The notes: a model not told the origin generated them from the letters alone. A DNA stretch of 64,000 nucleotides from Paraspadella gotoi (GCA_051294375.1 CM119269.1:15759918-15823917), one strand, 5' to 3'. Positions 40,376 to 52,543 are shown, counted from the stretch's first letter. Numbers and translations: made by a program.

Positions 40376-41165
40376 TTTAGTAATCACCATATTTAACCCA
40401 CGCCACTTAAACATGCCAGCCTTCCCGATATTTATTTCTCATAATTTTTTTAATATAAAAAAAACACTTCCCCTAATGGATTCGAACCCTGGACTACTAG
40501 AATCTTATTTCAACATGTAACGGCCATCTTGCGGGAAAATTAGAAACCCAAAAATAAGAATTTTTTTTTTTTCTTTTACGATGTGACACGAGGTGACATG
40601 ATGTGACAAGATGTTACATGATGTTGACGATATGTTTTCATGGGGCATATGATTTTTAGTTAGTTAATCCCATATTGAACACCCGCATTAAACGTCCAGC
40701 CTTCCGATTATTGTATTTCTCAATAATTTTTTAATATAAAAAAACCTTCCCTAATGGAATCGAACCCTGGACTACGTAAATCTTTTTATTTTCAACATGT
40801 AACTGGCCATCCTTTCGGGAGAAATTAGAAACCCAAATATAAGAAAAAAATTTTCCCTTTTTGGATGTGAGCACGAATGTGACACTGCTGAAGTGACACG
40901 ATGTGACACGGGGGTGACACGATGTGGCTAATGTGACTATATGTGTCACTGGGCACTGGGAATTTTTGAATTTGCTCATCCCATATTTAACCCCCGCACT
41001 TAAAAAGGCCTCCAGCCTTCCCTCATTATTTAAATGTTTTGTTTTATGAAAAATACTTTTTCCTAACGGAATCGAAACTCGGACTAGTAGAATCTTTTAT
41101 TTTGACATGTCATGGAATACCTTGTGGGAGAATTAGAAATGCAAAAATAAGGAGAAATTTTTCTG
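40376..41165 (-). repeat. Three tandem units of about 295 bp with tRNA-like B box
   Basis: Units begin near 40384, 40667 and 40977. Each opens with the satellite head module (CCCATATTTAACCCCCGCAC, CAGCCTTCC), then carries ATGGAATCGAACCCTGGACTA and CAACATGTAACGGCCATC-like blocks, GAAATTAGAAACCCAAAAATAAG, and (first two units) a GATGTGACAC array. On the minus strand the words GGTTCGAATCC (40478-40488), GGTTCGATTCC (40756-40766) and GTTTCGATTCC (41068-41078) match a Pol III B box. A GATGGCC(A)GTTACATG stretch upstream could be a worn A box. This suggests a tRNA-derived SINE-like head fused to satellite sequence. The A box is weak, so the SINE reading is tentative. Confidence 0.75.
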
Positions 41166-41195
41166 CCTTTTGACAGTGGAAAAAATACTGGTCTG

Positions 41196-42092
41196 GAAGA
41201 AGAAGAGAAGAAGAAGAAGAGAAGACAGAAAAGATATGGTGTCAGGTTTTAAAAGGGGGGGCTTTTTTGGGGGAGGAAGGTCACCGCAACTGCGCGTGAA
41301 GAGAAGGAGGAAGAGGAAGGAGTGAAGGAGAATCGCGAAAGGTAGAGCATTGAGGAATTGAAGGAAAGGGAAGGGAAGTGGGGGAGGAGAAGAATGGGGA
41401 GGAAGGGGAGGAGGAGAAGAAGGGAGAGAATGGGGGAGGAGACGGTTGAGAAGTGTTTGGGAGAATTGAAGGAAAGGGGAAGGGAAAGGGGGAGGAGAAG
41501 AAGGAGGAGGGGGAGGAGATGAAGGGGAGAGAATGGGGGAGGAGACAGTTGAGAAGTGTTTGGGAGACGTGGCTAAGAAGCTTTAGAATTAAAGCGATGT
41601 GGTTTAGAGTCGGGACGAGCTAATTAGTTTGACATAAGGGAATGAATCTTGGCTGTAATAGTCTTTAGTATATATGTATGATGAAAGAATTAACGAAAGC
41701 AAGCTTGTCTTTTAATTAAGAATTTATTAATTAGAATGATTATTAGGATAAAAAGCTATGAGTCTATAGTTTAAACAGTAGTCTCGCAAATGTACCCGAT
41801 TGTCACGTGAAATAAAATAAGTTAAGTTGACATTAGACATCTGATGAGATTAAATCATGTGAAGTTAGAAGCAGTGTTGGAGGACTCGAGAGTCTGCTAA
41901 GCAAACGGAAACGCCGGTCGCTTAAGGCGCTCCACGGTCGCCCCCGTCCAACTGCATGAAAGGATCGACTACAAAAGACCCCATTTTAGAAATATAAAAG
42001 GGAAAAAGAAAAGGACAAAAAGAAATTTCTTTTCCCCTTTCTCTCCTATTCTCTCCTCTCTCTCTCTCTCTTCTGCTCTCCTCTTCTCTCTC

Positions 42093-42126
<34 letters not shown>

Positions 42127-43443
42127 GGGCTGTTTTATTCGCGCGTGAGTTTGTTTAAACTCATTTCTTTCTTTTCTTTTCGCCCCTCTGGCGACCGAAG
42201 GGCGAATTCAAATAAAGTTTGTTCGAATATATAAGTTAATTTGAACAAACGCCTTCTTTCCGGTTTATGCTTCCTCTCAAATAAACTAAAAATATAATTA
42301 TTGTTATTCTAATTATTAATATAATATGTTTGATATGGGAATAAAAAAATAATAATTAATTCAATACGTTTTCGAAAATACATATTTTCCTCCGGTGAAA
42401 GTAATTTTAATTATATAAACGTGGAGTTAATTTGGTTATGAAAAGCTCCGAAGAGAATTTTCAATAACTTTTTTTTTACTCCGCTAAAACAAAAGAGCCA
42501 GAATTGTATTTAAAAAATTCAATTATTTCTAGAATGTAAACAAATGTATGAATCAATTCATTTACGAACGCTCAGCTCTCAGCGATGCAAGCGTCAAGCC
42601 TCAGGCGGCGGATTGTCAGAGTTACTAGAATAACGAAATCGAATTTGGTAACTGTCTTTTTTTTTTAAGTATCGCCGTTTATGGAGAGTTATTTCTCTGC
42701 AGGAAAGATCAACAGATTCGACTGATCCGACAAACGTACTAGCAGACGTAATCAGTGAAAGGACCAGCGGCAAACGGCCGAAAATCGTTGGCCTCTGTCC
42801 CGAAGTGCGAGAGACAAAGCGGCGAATCGAAACGAGGGTCTGACGTTGGCTTGAGTCACTCGCGAATATTTGAGGCGAAAACCGGCCAGGGCTAGGGTTG
42901 GTCCTTACGCACGAAGAACACGCCCGACGCGACGAGGCCGGACGCACGAACACGCCGACGAGGTGGGAGCCAAGAACCAATGATCAAAGTGAACCCATGA
43001 GGGATGATAACTGCAATACTGACTCTCACGATGCTAACACGATGCTCAAGCTACACAACAATGCATGAATTCCACGCCGACGTGTGAGGGTCGACAAAGA
43101 GGCCGGACGCACGACGCCACGCACGACACCGACGCCGTGGAACGCGAAGGCGAAAACCAGCAAGGACCGCGAGGAAATGCGCGGGGTCGCGGAAGATTGT
43201 TCGCGGCCTGGAGAGAAATGGAGGGAGAAGGAAATGAAAAGAGAAAACGAAAGGAAGAAAGAAAGAAAGAAAAGAAAAGAAAGAAAGAAAAGAAAAGAAA
43301 AGAAAGAAAAGAAAAGAAAGAAAAGAAAGAAAAGAAAAGAAAAGAAAAAGAAAGCAAAGAAAGAAAAGAAAAGAAAAGAGAAAAGAAAAGAAAAGAAAAA
43401 GACAAGAAAAAGAAAAGAAAAGAAAAGAAAAGAAAAGAAAAGA
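41196..43443. repeat. 2-kb segmental duplicate B
   Basis: A direct repeat of 32235-34328, with all landmark blocks in the same order. The purine minisatellite (about 41330-41570) is arranged differently, and single-base indels are spread throughout. The TATA-like word is altered (TTTTAGAAATATAAAAG). Unlike copy A, the (AAAAG)n tract (43240-43443) is complete and runs on into unique sequence at CTCCCACTCCTCG. Confidence 0.92.
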
Positions 43444-44263
43444 AATCTCCCACTCCTCGAAAAGGTTTTTGGGCGAAAAAAAATAAAGGGAAAAAAAAAG
43501 ATTAAGGAAAAAGAACATTTTCTGAAAAAAAAAGCGGCTATAAAACAAAATGCGGAAAAGGATAACAATTTCGAGCCGGAGAAGAAACCAACGTTTGACA
43601 TTTTGCAATAAAAAAAAAAAGAAGAAAAAGAGAGAAGAGTCGCTCAGAAAAAAAAAAAGCTTTTCTTTTTTTTTTATTTTACGTCGAGAAGATTGCGGAT
43701 GTTGTCGGCTGTGGTCGGCATTGATGTCGTCATAAACGTCGGTGCTGTTGTCGTTGAAGGAACGCCGCTCGCAAAATATCGGCAAGAAGATTCGATCGAA
43801 AGAAGGAAAAGAAAAAACTGGCGCGCCGGGGCGTTGGGCGGAGAGGGGGAGAGGGGGCGAAGGGGGGGGGGTGAGCTCTAGATCCGCCAACGCGGGGGTT
43901 TGATGTCGTTGTTTATTGTTTGTTGTTTGTTGTTTGTTGTTTTAACCAACTGGGAATCAAAGGTACCTTGGGCAACTTATCTTCCGACTCCCGACGCCGC
44001 CGCTCGAGGGCGCGCATGAAGCAATCGACGGCTGATGATGACGGGGATGAAATTAACCGGAAATCGGGAAACAAAAAAAACAAAAAAAAAAAACCAAAAA
44101 AAAATATAGGGGGAGACGCAAAATGGTTGGGATTGTTTTAAATGTCGCCGAACATAGCGCTTTTTTTTTTCTTATTTAAATCGCGAGTGTTTGCTTAGTC
44201 TGGATATTTATAAATTTTGGACTTTTTCCTACCGATTGTTGTAATTGTTGTAAAAAAAATTGA
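43444..44263. other. Intergenic sequence
   Basis: A-rich, with a small CpG-rich patch at 43790-44040. No recognisable gene. Confidence 0.5.
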
Positions 44264-44455
44264 CAAGTTTGTGTCTATGACTTAAAAAAAAAAAAGGCAA
44301 TGGCCTAGTATAAATGTTAGGTACCATAATGATAGTATTTACTCGTGTTTTTCATTTGCCAAGTTTCTGTCTATGACTAAAAAAAAAAAAAATGGCAAAT
44401 GGCCTAGTGTAAAGGTTAGGAACCATAATGATAATATTCACTCATGATTTTCATT
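44264..44455. repeat. 96-bp tandem duplication
   Basis: Two copies of a segment reading CAAGTTT.TGTCTATGACT, an A-run, GGCAA.TGGCCTAGT, GTTAGG.ACCATAATGATA, at about 44264-44356 and 44360-44455. The single-base differences are substitutions as well as indels, so this is a real older duplication. Confidence 0.9.
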
Positions 44456-45357
44456 GATATACTTAATACTTTTCCAATTTGCAATGTCCGCAATGATCCT
44501 TAATTGTTTGAATTTTATTTTTAGTGCCATTAGTGCAATTAGTCTTGCTCAATACTCATTTATTGTTTAAATGTCATATTGTTTCAAATCGTTTAATCTT
44601 CTTATTGTCTTAATTGTCAAATTGTCTCTTTTATTTCAGAAAAAAAAAAATTGTTGTAAATGTATGTATACTTAATTTAAAAAAAATATGCCCTTGAGTT
44701 TTATTCAAAGAATTTCAATGTGAATTGTAATACGCTTATTTATCCTTTGACTGACCCATGGACCCAGGCAATCCAATCTGATGTGACACCATAATAAAAA
44801 TGCATTCTCGTTTGATCAAATCAATTGACCGTTTCTACTCAGAAGGTTGATGTCACGTGACCGTCTCAAAATGTTCATTCGGTTTGACTGGTAACCTTGA
44901 CAATCTTGAAAGCCTTTCTTTCAATCCTTCAATTTAAAGTCAAAATAAAAATCTGAACATTTTCATAAATAAAGAATCACAGGGCCTCGAAAAATAATGG
45001 ATATGAAAGGGAATCGCGCGAGAAGAAGGAAAAAGAAAATGATCACGAGTCGAAAATAAAAAAAGAAAGAAAAAAAAACCACGAAAGCATAAATAAGAAT
45101 AGAGAGAAGGTAATAAAAATAAAAAAATAAGAAAAAAAAAGGAAAGGAAAAGAAAAAAAAAATACCGCGCGGGGATATATCTGAAAAGGGATGAGAAATG
45201 TGAAGGAGCAGAATAAATAAAAAAGAAAAAAATATCATAAAATATAAGGCGCAGGAAGAGAGAAAGAAAAAAAAATATGAAAACCGTTGCATAGATCCTT
45301 TCCCCTCCCCTTACCGTGTAGCAACGTCGGCAGGAAATAATAGAGAAAAAGAGGAAG
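44456..45357. other. Plain AT-rich sequence
   Basis: Nothing recognised. A-rich on the plus strand from about 45000. Confidence 0.5.
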
Positions 45358-45391
45358 AAGAGAGAGAGAGAAGAGAGAGAGGAGGAGAGAG

Positions 45392-45461
<70 letters not shown>

Positions 45462-45487
45462 GAAAAATATGAAAGAAAGAGAGAGAG
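45358..45487. repeat. (GA)n microsatellite
   Basis: GA repeats with a few interruptions. Confidence 0.95.
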
Positions 45488-46000
45488 TGGCGAGTTCCAA
45501 AAATAAAAGAATGGGGAAACTCAATGTTGTGGAAGGAGAAAGGAAAGAAAGGAGGGGAAGATGAGGAGTTGGAGGAGGAGGAGGAGGAATGAGGATTGAA
45601 GAAGAAACGCATTTTGCGGAAATAAAAAAAGCACGTAATGCGGCATAAAGCAGTTCCGCTTGAAGGTTGGTTCCGCTGCTGAAGATGGCGTTGGAGGGTG
45701 GCGAAGGTTGCGGCGGTGGCGGGGTTGTTTGGTAAGTTACCATTGGAAACGCTAGAATATGATGATATGGAAAAAAAAACAAAAAAAGAAACAAAAAAAA
45801 AACCAAAAAAAAACCCAGTTTTTCGTCAAAATGTGTTGGTCCATGTTTTACGTTACATGTTACATTTAGCGTTTTCTGTTTTAAATTGTAGAATACCGAA
45901 CTCAGTAACTCAATGATCTATCAATTCTTAAAATTTTCCGAAAAGATAAACATATTGACAAAAAAAGCAACCTCATATGATAAGATTTAAACACAATTCA
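45488..46000. other. Plain sequence
   Basis: No gene recognised. A-rich near 45770-45815. Confidence 0.5.
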
Positions 46001-46013
46001 AGGGAGGGAGGGA

Positions 46014-46061
<48 letters not shown>
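46001..46061. repeat. (GGGA)n-(GA)n microsatellite
   Basis: GGGA units leading into a GA run. Confidence 0.94.
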
Positions 46062-46064
<3 letters not shown>

Positions 46065-47229
46065 CCAAATTATCTCTTCTTAGTTTTTACAACTTTCTTT
46101 ATCCGACGATTCCATTCCGCCTCCGTTAGCGAGGATGTAGAGTTGTAGACTCGTTCAATTACATACGGAAAGCAAAACGGGATGGAATAAAAATTAATTA
46201 TGGGGACCGTAAGGAAAATCTCAACGGCAGCGGAGAAAAAAAAATGACAGCGGACGTGTGACGTTGTGAGAGGAAAAGATGTCTTGTGAGCGGAATCTTG
46301 GCATGGCCCAGTCGTTGTTGTTGTCATTTGAGCGACTGTCGCATTCGTTGAACAGAGAATCGAACTTTTATCGCTTTACATTTTATTATATTAAATGAAC
46401 TTACAATTGTCACGTTTCGGACTTTTTTTTAGCGACTTGTCAGTTTTAGGTCAGATATTCTTCCGTCGCTTTATCGAATTGGTTTTTTCTTTAGTTTATA
46501 ATTTCATATTTATTTTCGTCAAATGCCGATACTTCTCGTCCGGTCTGCATTCAGTCTGTCTGTCTCACTGTCTTTCCATGTGTCCGCGAGTGCTTTTGTG
46601 TCTATTTTTGACTATTTTATAAATTACTGAGTTTTATTATTGTACTTTGTAAAACAAATCCTAAAACGAAACAAAATAAAAATCATTGGCCAAACCGTTT
46701 TGCATACTAACAAAAACGGGTTTTTCTCGCCACAAAATCGTTTTATTTGCATAAAGTTTTTCGAGTTTAAACAACGATTGATGTTCAATCTGGAAAAAAG
46801 TTTCGTGACGTAAACTCGATCAGATGTATTTATGTCTTTTTGCGACTCTAACCTTTCCGGTTTGGGATTGGGGCCAGCCTTCTCCAATCTCCAGGCCTTG
46901 CTCCTCTTGACCGGAAACTTCGAGGTCCTGCTACTTATGTTCATGTTTGTCAATATTTACTATTTTTTTACGATGAATCACGTGTTATGTGCGTAGTGTT
47001 ATGTTAACACAAGAGCCTAAAATTAAAAAGTTTAAATTTTTACAAAAATAAATAATAAATTTATTAAATTTATAAATTTAATTTAATAATAAATTAAATG
47101 TTCGCCCTTTTTCTTCCTTACCTTTTTTTTCCTTTTTATCTTTCCTCCTTTCTTTTTCTCTTTCTTTTCATTATAGTTCATTATAATTTATACGTACGTG
47201 GTAGTTCCTTTTTTCTTTCTTTAATTATT
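46062..47229. other. Plain AT-rich sequence
   Basis: Includes an AT-only stretch (47040-47098) rich in TTTAAT/ATTAAA. No gene recognised. Confidence 0.5.
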
Positions 47230-47268
47230 CCGGTTTCTTCGCGGACATAAAGGGAGGCAATTGTACTT
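47230..47268. repeat. 39-bp direct repeat, copy 1, next to (TTTC)n
   Basis: CGGTTTCTTCGCGGACATAAAGGGAG..TTGTACTT, repeated at 47631-47669 as CGGTTTCTTTCGCGGATATAAAGGGAG..TTGTACTT. Each copy is directly followed by a pyrimidine microsatellite. Confidence 0.85.
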
Positions 47269-47270
47269 AC

Positions 47271-47311
47271 TTCCTTTCTTTCTTTCTTTCTTTCTTTCTT
47301 TTTTCTTTCAT

Positions 47312-47379
<68 letters not shown>

Positions 47380-47419
47380 TCATTCTTTTTTTCTTTCATT
47401 CTTTTTTTCTTTCATTCGT

Positions 47420-47451
<32 letters not shown>

Positions 47452-47485
47452 TTCTTTCTTTCTTTCTTTCTTTTCTTTCTTCTCT
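47271..47485. repeat. (TTTC)n microsatellite
   Basis: Over 200 bp of TTTC repeats with CATT and TTTT interruptions. Confidence 0.96.
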
Positions 47486-47630
47486 TTTTTTTCATTCTTT
47501 TTTCTTTTTTTTCCCATTCCATTTTCTTCAATTGTCTTTCTCTTTTTTTCTTTCTCCTTTTTTTCTCCTTTCTTCTTCACATCGATTCCTCGTCTTTTTC
47601 TACAGCCAATTTCTTTTCATTCTTCTTTCT

Positions 47631-47674
47631 TCGGTTTCTTTCGCGGATATAAAGGGAGCCCTTGTACTTTTTTT

Positions 47675-47758
<84 letters not shown>

Positions 47759-47848
47759 TCTCTGTCTCTTTCTTTTTCTCATCGGTTCTATTTTAGATTG
47801 AAAAAAAAGCTTTTTGCTTCCTAATTTATTTTCACTTTTTTCGCGCGC

Positions 47849-47881
<33 letters not shown>

Positions 47882-47922
47882 TCTCTACTTCTCCCCTCTC
47901 TCTCTCTCTCTCTCTTTCTCTC
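47631..47922. repeat. 39-bp direct repeat, copy 2, and (CT)n tracts
   Basis: The copy at 47631-47669 contains TATAAAGGGAG. It is followed by (CT)n at about 47682-47763 and, after 85 bp, (CT)n at about 47848-47922. Confidence 0.88.
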
Positions 47923-48019
47923 GGCGTACGTTGGCACGAGAGGACCCGCGCATAAAATTATTATTTCTGCGTGTTGAAGTGAAAAACGAAGTCGGAAGAA
48001 ATCATACATAAAACGCAAT

Positions 48020-48185
48020 GAGGTATTAAATGTAGTATTTATATATTAGTATATTATATTTAATAAATTATTATTTAAATGTAGTATTATACTCTGTTAA
48101 TTGATTTTGAAACTAAGCGAAATGAAGATGAACGATTTAAATGAGCGGTATTTAAATGTAGTATTATACTCTGTTAATGAAACTA
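48020..48185. repeat. Short duplication TATTTAAATGTAGTATTATA
   Basis: A block of about 30 bp ending CTCTGTTAAT at about 48072-48103 is repeated at about 48148-48180. A partial third copy lies near 48025. Confidence 0.85.
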
Positions 48186-49813
48186 GAGGCGAAAATTTAT
48201 TGGTTTTTTTTTTTTAAACTGAAGACTAAGTGGGTTATATTTCTAATTGAGTTTCGTGACATTATTTTTTTTTTCTTCCTTGTGTAACTTTTTAAATCCA
48301 CTCGGAATGCATTTGAAATATTTATAATCTTTATATTCGACTCAAGACTCTACAGTCAAATAAGGATGCGTGGACTGTTTTATGCGAACTGGGATTTTCC
48401 CGCCACGAATTTCCGCCCGCGCAAATTCAAATCCGGAGAATCGAGTCGAAAAATTGCAGTCGGCAATGGAAGGTCTTTGCACTCGATGCAACGCAATGCA
48501 ATGAAAGGAAGAGGCGTGGAGAAAAAGGGAAATTTAAAAGAATGTGATCTATTGATAAATTGAAAGCAAGACGAAATGCTTTCGTCGACAACTTTAAGAT
48601 GATTTATACTATTATATTTATAATTTTAATGTACAAATGTTAGACAAATAATTCGAAAAAAAATATTAATGATTTTCCAACAGAAATGATGTATGATATC
48701 TATGTATGAAAACTAGAGCAGAAAGTAATTTAACTTTGTGTTGTGTAGATGCACCCTCTATTTCCAGAAGATAACACTTACGTCACCATCCCAAATATAG
48801 ATAAATAATATAAAAAAATATCATAACAAATAAATACAACTATAAATATTATTATTAAAATTATTTTGAAATCTAAAAAAAAAAAAGATTGTGAAACAAG
48901 TAATTTTGTCATTTTCATATATGGATTACAATATTACAATATTACAATATTACTACAATTTCTATATCCAGTCGCTCATCTATTCAAACCCAACTCTCTA
49001 TCATCAATGAACTTCGTTTACCGATGCCATCTTCTTGTTGTGATAAAAGAAAAAGTCATCTCTTCGTCGACGGGCGATAAAATACGCCACGAGGGGGGCG
49101 TAAGGGGGGGAGAGAGAGAATCACGTAATCTCCTCACACGTTTCATTTCATCTTCGCTTTCACGTCGTCGTTTCTCACATTTTTTTATTTCTCACTCTTC
49201 ACGTCTTCGCCTTTTTTTCTTTCATAACTCTTCGTCTTCTAACGATCACCTCATAACAATCGCTTCTTGAATATTTTTTTTTTAAATTATCTTATTTCGC
49301 TTTCAAACGTTGAAGAATGATTGAAGTTTAATCTTATTGATTTTTATTACAATCTAGAAAATAAGATAGAAAATTTAAAAAAAAAGAGACACATTTTCCA
49401 ACTGCAGACTCAATCAAGAGCCTCGGAGTTAGTGACGCGTACGAAATCCTACGTCTGCCGAATCACATCTGATTTCTACTGCAGTTAATCTCTTTCGCCC
49501 GATTAACCAAGTCATTCCTAATTCAGTTTCTTGGCCTCCGCTTCGTTGCATTCCTTGGCTTCTTCTTCATTTCAACTTCTTTTCGTTCTAAACTTTCGTA
49601 TATTAATATTCAATTCATCGTCCAATAAATATCGTTGAGTCGAGATATTCCTTTTCTGTTATTTCCTTTCCTCCCTGACCTCTCGACTCTTCCATTCAGT
49701 CCATTCTCCTCCAATGCATCTCTCTTCCTCGATGCCAAGCTCTTCGTCTCCTCTCCTCCTTTTTCCTCTCTTATCTCTTTCCTTTCTTATCTCGGTCTTC
49801 TCTCCAATTCGCC

Positions 49814-49844
<31 letters not shown>

Positions 49845-50309
49845 TCCTACCTCAGCCCCCATTTCGCATTTGTTTCAATTTCAAAACCTTTTTCATTTCC
49901 CTTCCATTGTTGTCGTCTTGTCTTTTCATTTACTCTCGTCTCTTTTTCCATTATTTCATTTTTCGTGACTTCAAATTTTCCCGCTTGATCATCATCAAAA
50001 GCAGACGCTTTGGGTTTTCCCCGCGATTTTGTCTCGCGTTCATTTTCCTTCGATGTTTCTCTTCACGTTTCCCCAGCGATCGATTTTTCACTTTTCTTTC
50101 GATTCACTTTCCTCATTTTTTTTCACCCTAAATTCTCTAATGCCTCGTCTGGTTTCTTCAGCTTACGCTGTTCTCGCAATAAGTTGCCATTTGCCGTTAT
50201 CCTTTTGGCCCATTGCCCTTTGTCAATAGTCCTAAGCAAGAAACCGAGAAACTAACAATAATCTTAAATCCTTACTGTCCAATGCCAATAAAAAGTTTTA
50301 AAAACTTTA
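48186..50309. other. Intergenic sequence
   Basis: No supportable gene in about 2.1 kb. ATTACAAT occurs four times near 48927-48957, and a short (CT)n lies at about 49818-49845. The long frames at 49635-50131 are pyrimidine-rich low complexity. Confidence 0.5.
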
Positions 50310-50311
50310 CA

Positions 50312-50352
50312 TGGCTATCACTATCACTATCAATATCACTATCACTATCACT
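50312..50352. repeat. (CTATCA)n hexanucleotide run
   Basis: About six units of ACTATC with one substitution. Confidence 0.93.
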
Positions 50353-50452
50353 ACTCCATCTTCGCTATGGCCTTTCGCCATTTAACGTACAACAATAAAC
50401 TGCAGATGGCCATCGCTGGCCATCACTCCGCTTCACTTGCTTTCATCAACGT

Positions 50453-50774
50453 ATTTTTCATCTGCTTCCTGGCACTTTGCCACTTCACTCTCCGCCATCT
50501 ATTTTCATCTGAGACCTAGCATCTTACAGTTTTACTTTCTATTTTCTCTCATCTGCGACCAGGCATCTTGCCGAGTCACTTGTAACAATCTTTTCCCATT
50601 GGCAGCCTGGAATCTCACAGTTCTAATTGAAGAAATTTTCTCTCATCCGCGACCAGCCATCTTGCCCTTTCATTTGCTGCCATCTGCTCTCAGCGGTGAC
50701 CTGGCATCTTGCCGTTTTACTCGCAGCCATCTAATTCCATCTGCAACCTGGCGTTTTGCCATTTTGTTGATTTC
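50453..50774. repeat. 47-bp minisatellite, about 7 units
   Basis: Units begin near 50453, 50503, 50547, 50593, 50638, 50686 and 50733. They carry the blocks CATCTGCGACC, GGCATCTTGCCG, TTTTACT and GCCATCT. Each differs by 20-35% from its neighbours. A frame stays open for 118 codons but only as a diverged repeat peptide. Confidence 0.82.
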
Positions 50775-50837
50775 TTATGTTAATAGTCGATGAATTTCTC
50801 CACAAACGACGCATCTTCTGGAAAGACGCTTCTGGAA

Positions 50838-50927
50838 ATGTTGTTGTTGTTGTTGTGTTTGTTGTTGCTGTTGTTGTTATTGTGGTTGTTTTTGTTGTTG
50901 TAATTGTTGTTATTGTTATAAATAAGT
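50838..50927. repeat. (TTG)n trinucleotide tract
   Basis: An interrupted GTT/TTG run. Confidence 0.92.
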
Positions 50928-52494
50928 TGACTAAGTATACATAATTGGAATTTTGGCACAAGGATTCTTGCAGTTTCCTACTTTCGTTCGGTTAAAGAGC
51001 AGAAAGAACGAAAAAAATATTGGCGAGGATCAGATGCGGGGAAAAAAGCAGGTGCAGACGTTGGTGAGGAGATGTGAGAAAGGAATAGAAGATGCAGACG
51101 ACGCGGAGGGGAATAGAGACAGAGTGGAAGAAATTCAGACGGCGAGTTGAAACGCAAAGCGAACAACATAAATGGAAGAGAATAAAGTCGAGGTTCGAAC
51201 CCAAGTCGATGAAAAGGAAAAAAAGTCAAGAGGCGAATCGAATGATATAATAAAAGTCAGTCAAGGAAAAAAAGCAAAAAACCGGGAATGAAAAAAAGCG
51301 TAACAGAGGGTAAACGCATTTAGAGAGACGACGATAAAAGAGGACTCGTATTTCAAACTTGAATTTTACGTGAGGTTTTTTTTTTTCTAGGATTATGCGC
51401 GACGTGGAAAATGGAGTTTGATTTTAAATTTTCTACTCGAATGCGTGATGAAGTTCCACCCGAAGTTAGATTTTGAATGCAGTAGCTTTTTCGGTTTGTG
51501 GAAGTTAATTTTGCTTGCATTGCAAGCATTGATTTCTTTTTTTCTTCTCGTATTTGCGACGCAGAGAATCCCAATAGTCGGGCACCGGGGAAAGTTCTCT
51601 TTTGGAAATCCTTGACAGCTTCGGCCTCATTAGATATTGATTTTTTTTTCACCGAGATATCAAGTTCTTTTTTATCAGATTTTTTTTTTCATTGGAATTT
51701 CTAACTTATTATATTTTGAATCGAGAAAGTAGAGTTGAAATATTTTCCGATTTTTTTTTTAAATAAATTTTGTTCCGACTTATTAATTTTTTTTAAAATT
51801 AACTTATCGGTTTCAGTTTAGGAATCAGAATCATCGAAATTAAAAAAAGAGCCTTTTTTTCAAAGCGTTCTGGTCGAAAACATTAGTGAAGGAAAAAAAA
51901 GAAGGATTGCTGGAGGCCGAACCATAACAATATAAAAGTAAAGTATTGAAATACAGGAGTATTGTATAATGCAGGAAATACGTCCAAACTTATTATTGGA
52001 ACCTGTCTATTGATGCATGAAGAGGGATGTCGATCTATGTGACAGGCTGTGAGAATCTAAAACTTAGATCGATCACGGATCACCATTTGCTATTCACCAG
52101 TAACCAGTCTTCAGTCACCAGCTCAATAGATTCGACCACGACGGCCACCGCGACGACGACGACGACGACGAACAAAAGACTTCCGTTGGCAAGAGTGCTG
52201 AGGGGGCAAGGGGAGGGGAGGGGAAGGGGGCGTGTCAGATTTCGTTTGACCGCGAGGACAATGGGCGAACGAAATGATTAGTTTTCGATAAAGTGTAAGA
52301 GACTAACCGCGTTTGAAAGAGAATTATATCACAAATTTTTGTGACAAATTGAGAATAGACAAGCAAATAAATAAACTAATCACTTGTTTGGTTCAGCATA
52401 AAATACAGCGACGCCTCATATTTGGTTGGGTATTAGCGTCCGTGTGAAGAAAGGCGGAAGGAGGGGAAGAAAAGGTCAAAGAATCGATGGTCGA
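50928..52494. other. Intergenic sequence
   Basis: No recognisable gene. A short (GAC)n lies near 52150-52170 and a G-rich patch at 52200-52235. Confidence 0.5.
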
Positions 52495-52543
52495 ACGACG
52501 ACGACGACGACGACAACTACGACGACGACGACGACGACGACGC
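52495..52543. repeat. (GAC)n trinucleotide run
   Basis: GAC repeats with one AAC/TAC interruption. Confidence 0.94.

Noticed and set aside
50437-50793. 118-codon frame over the 47-bp minisatellite
   Set aside because: It is a translation of a diverged repeat whose period is not a multiple of three, so the peptide does not repeat in register.
51189-51205. GGTTCGAACC as a tRNA B box
   Set aside because: The word is palindromic and no A box, acceptor pairing or cloverleaf could be found around it.
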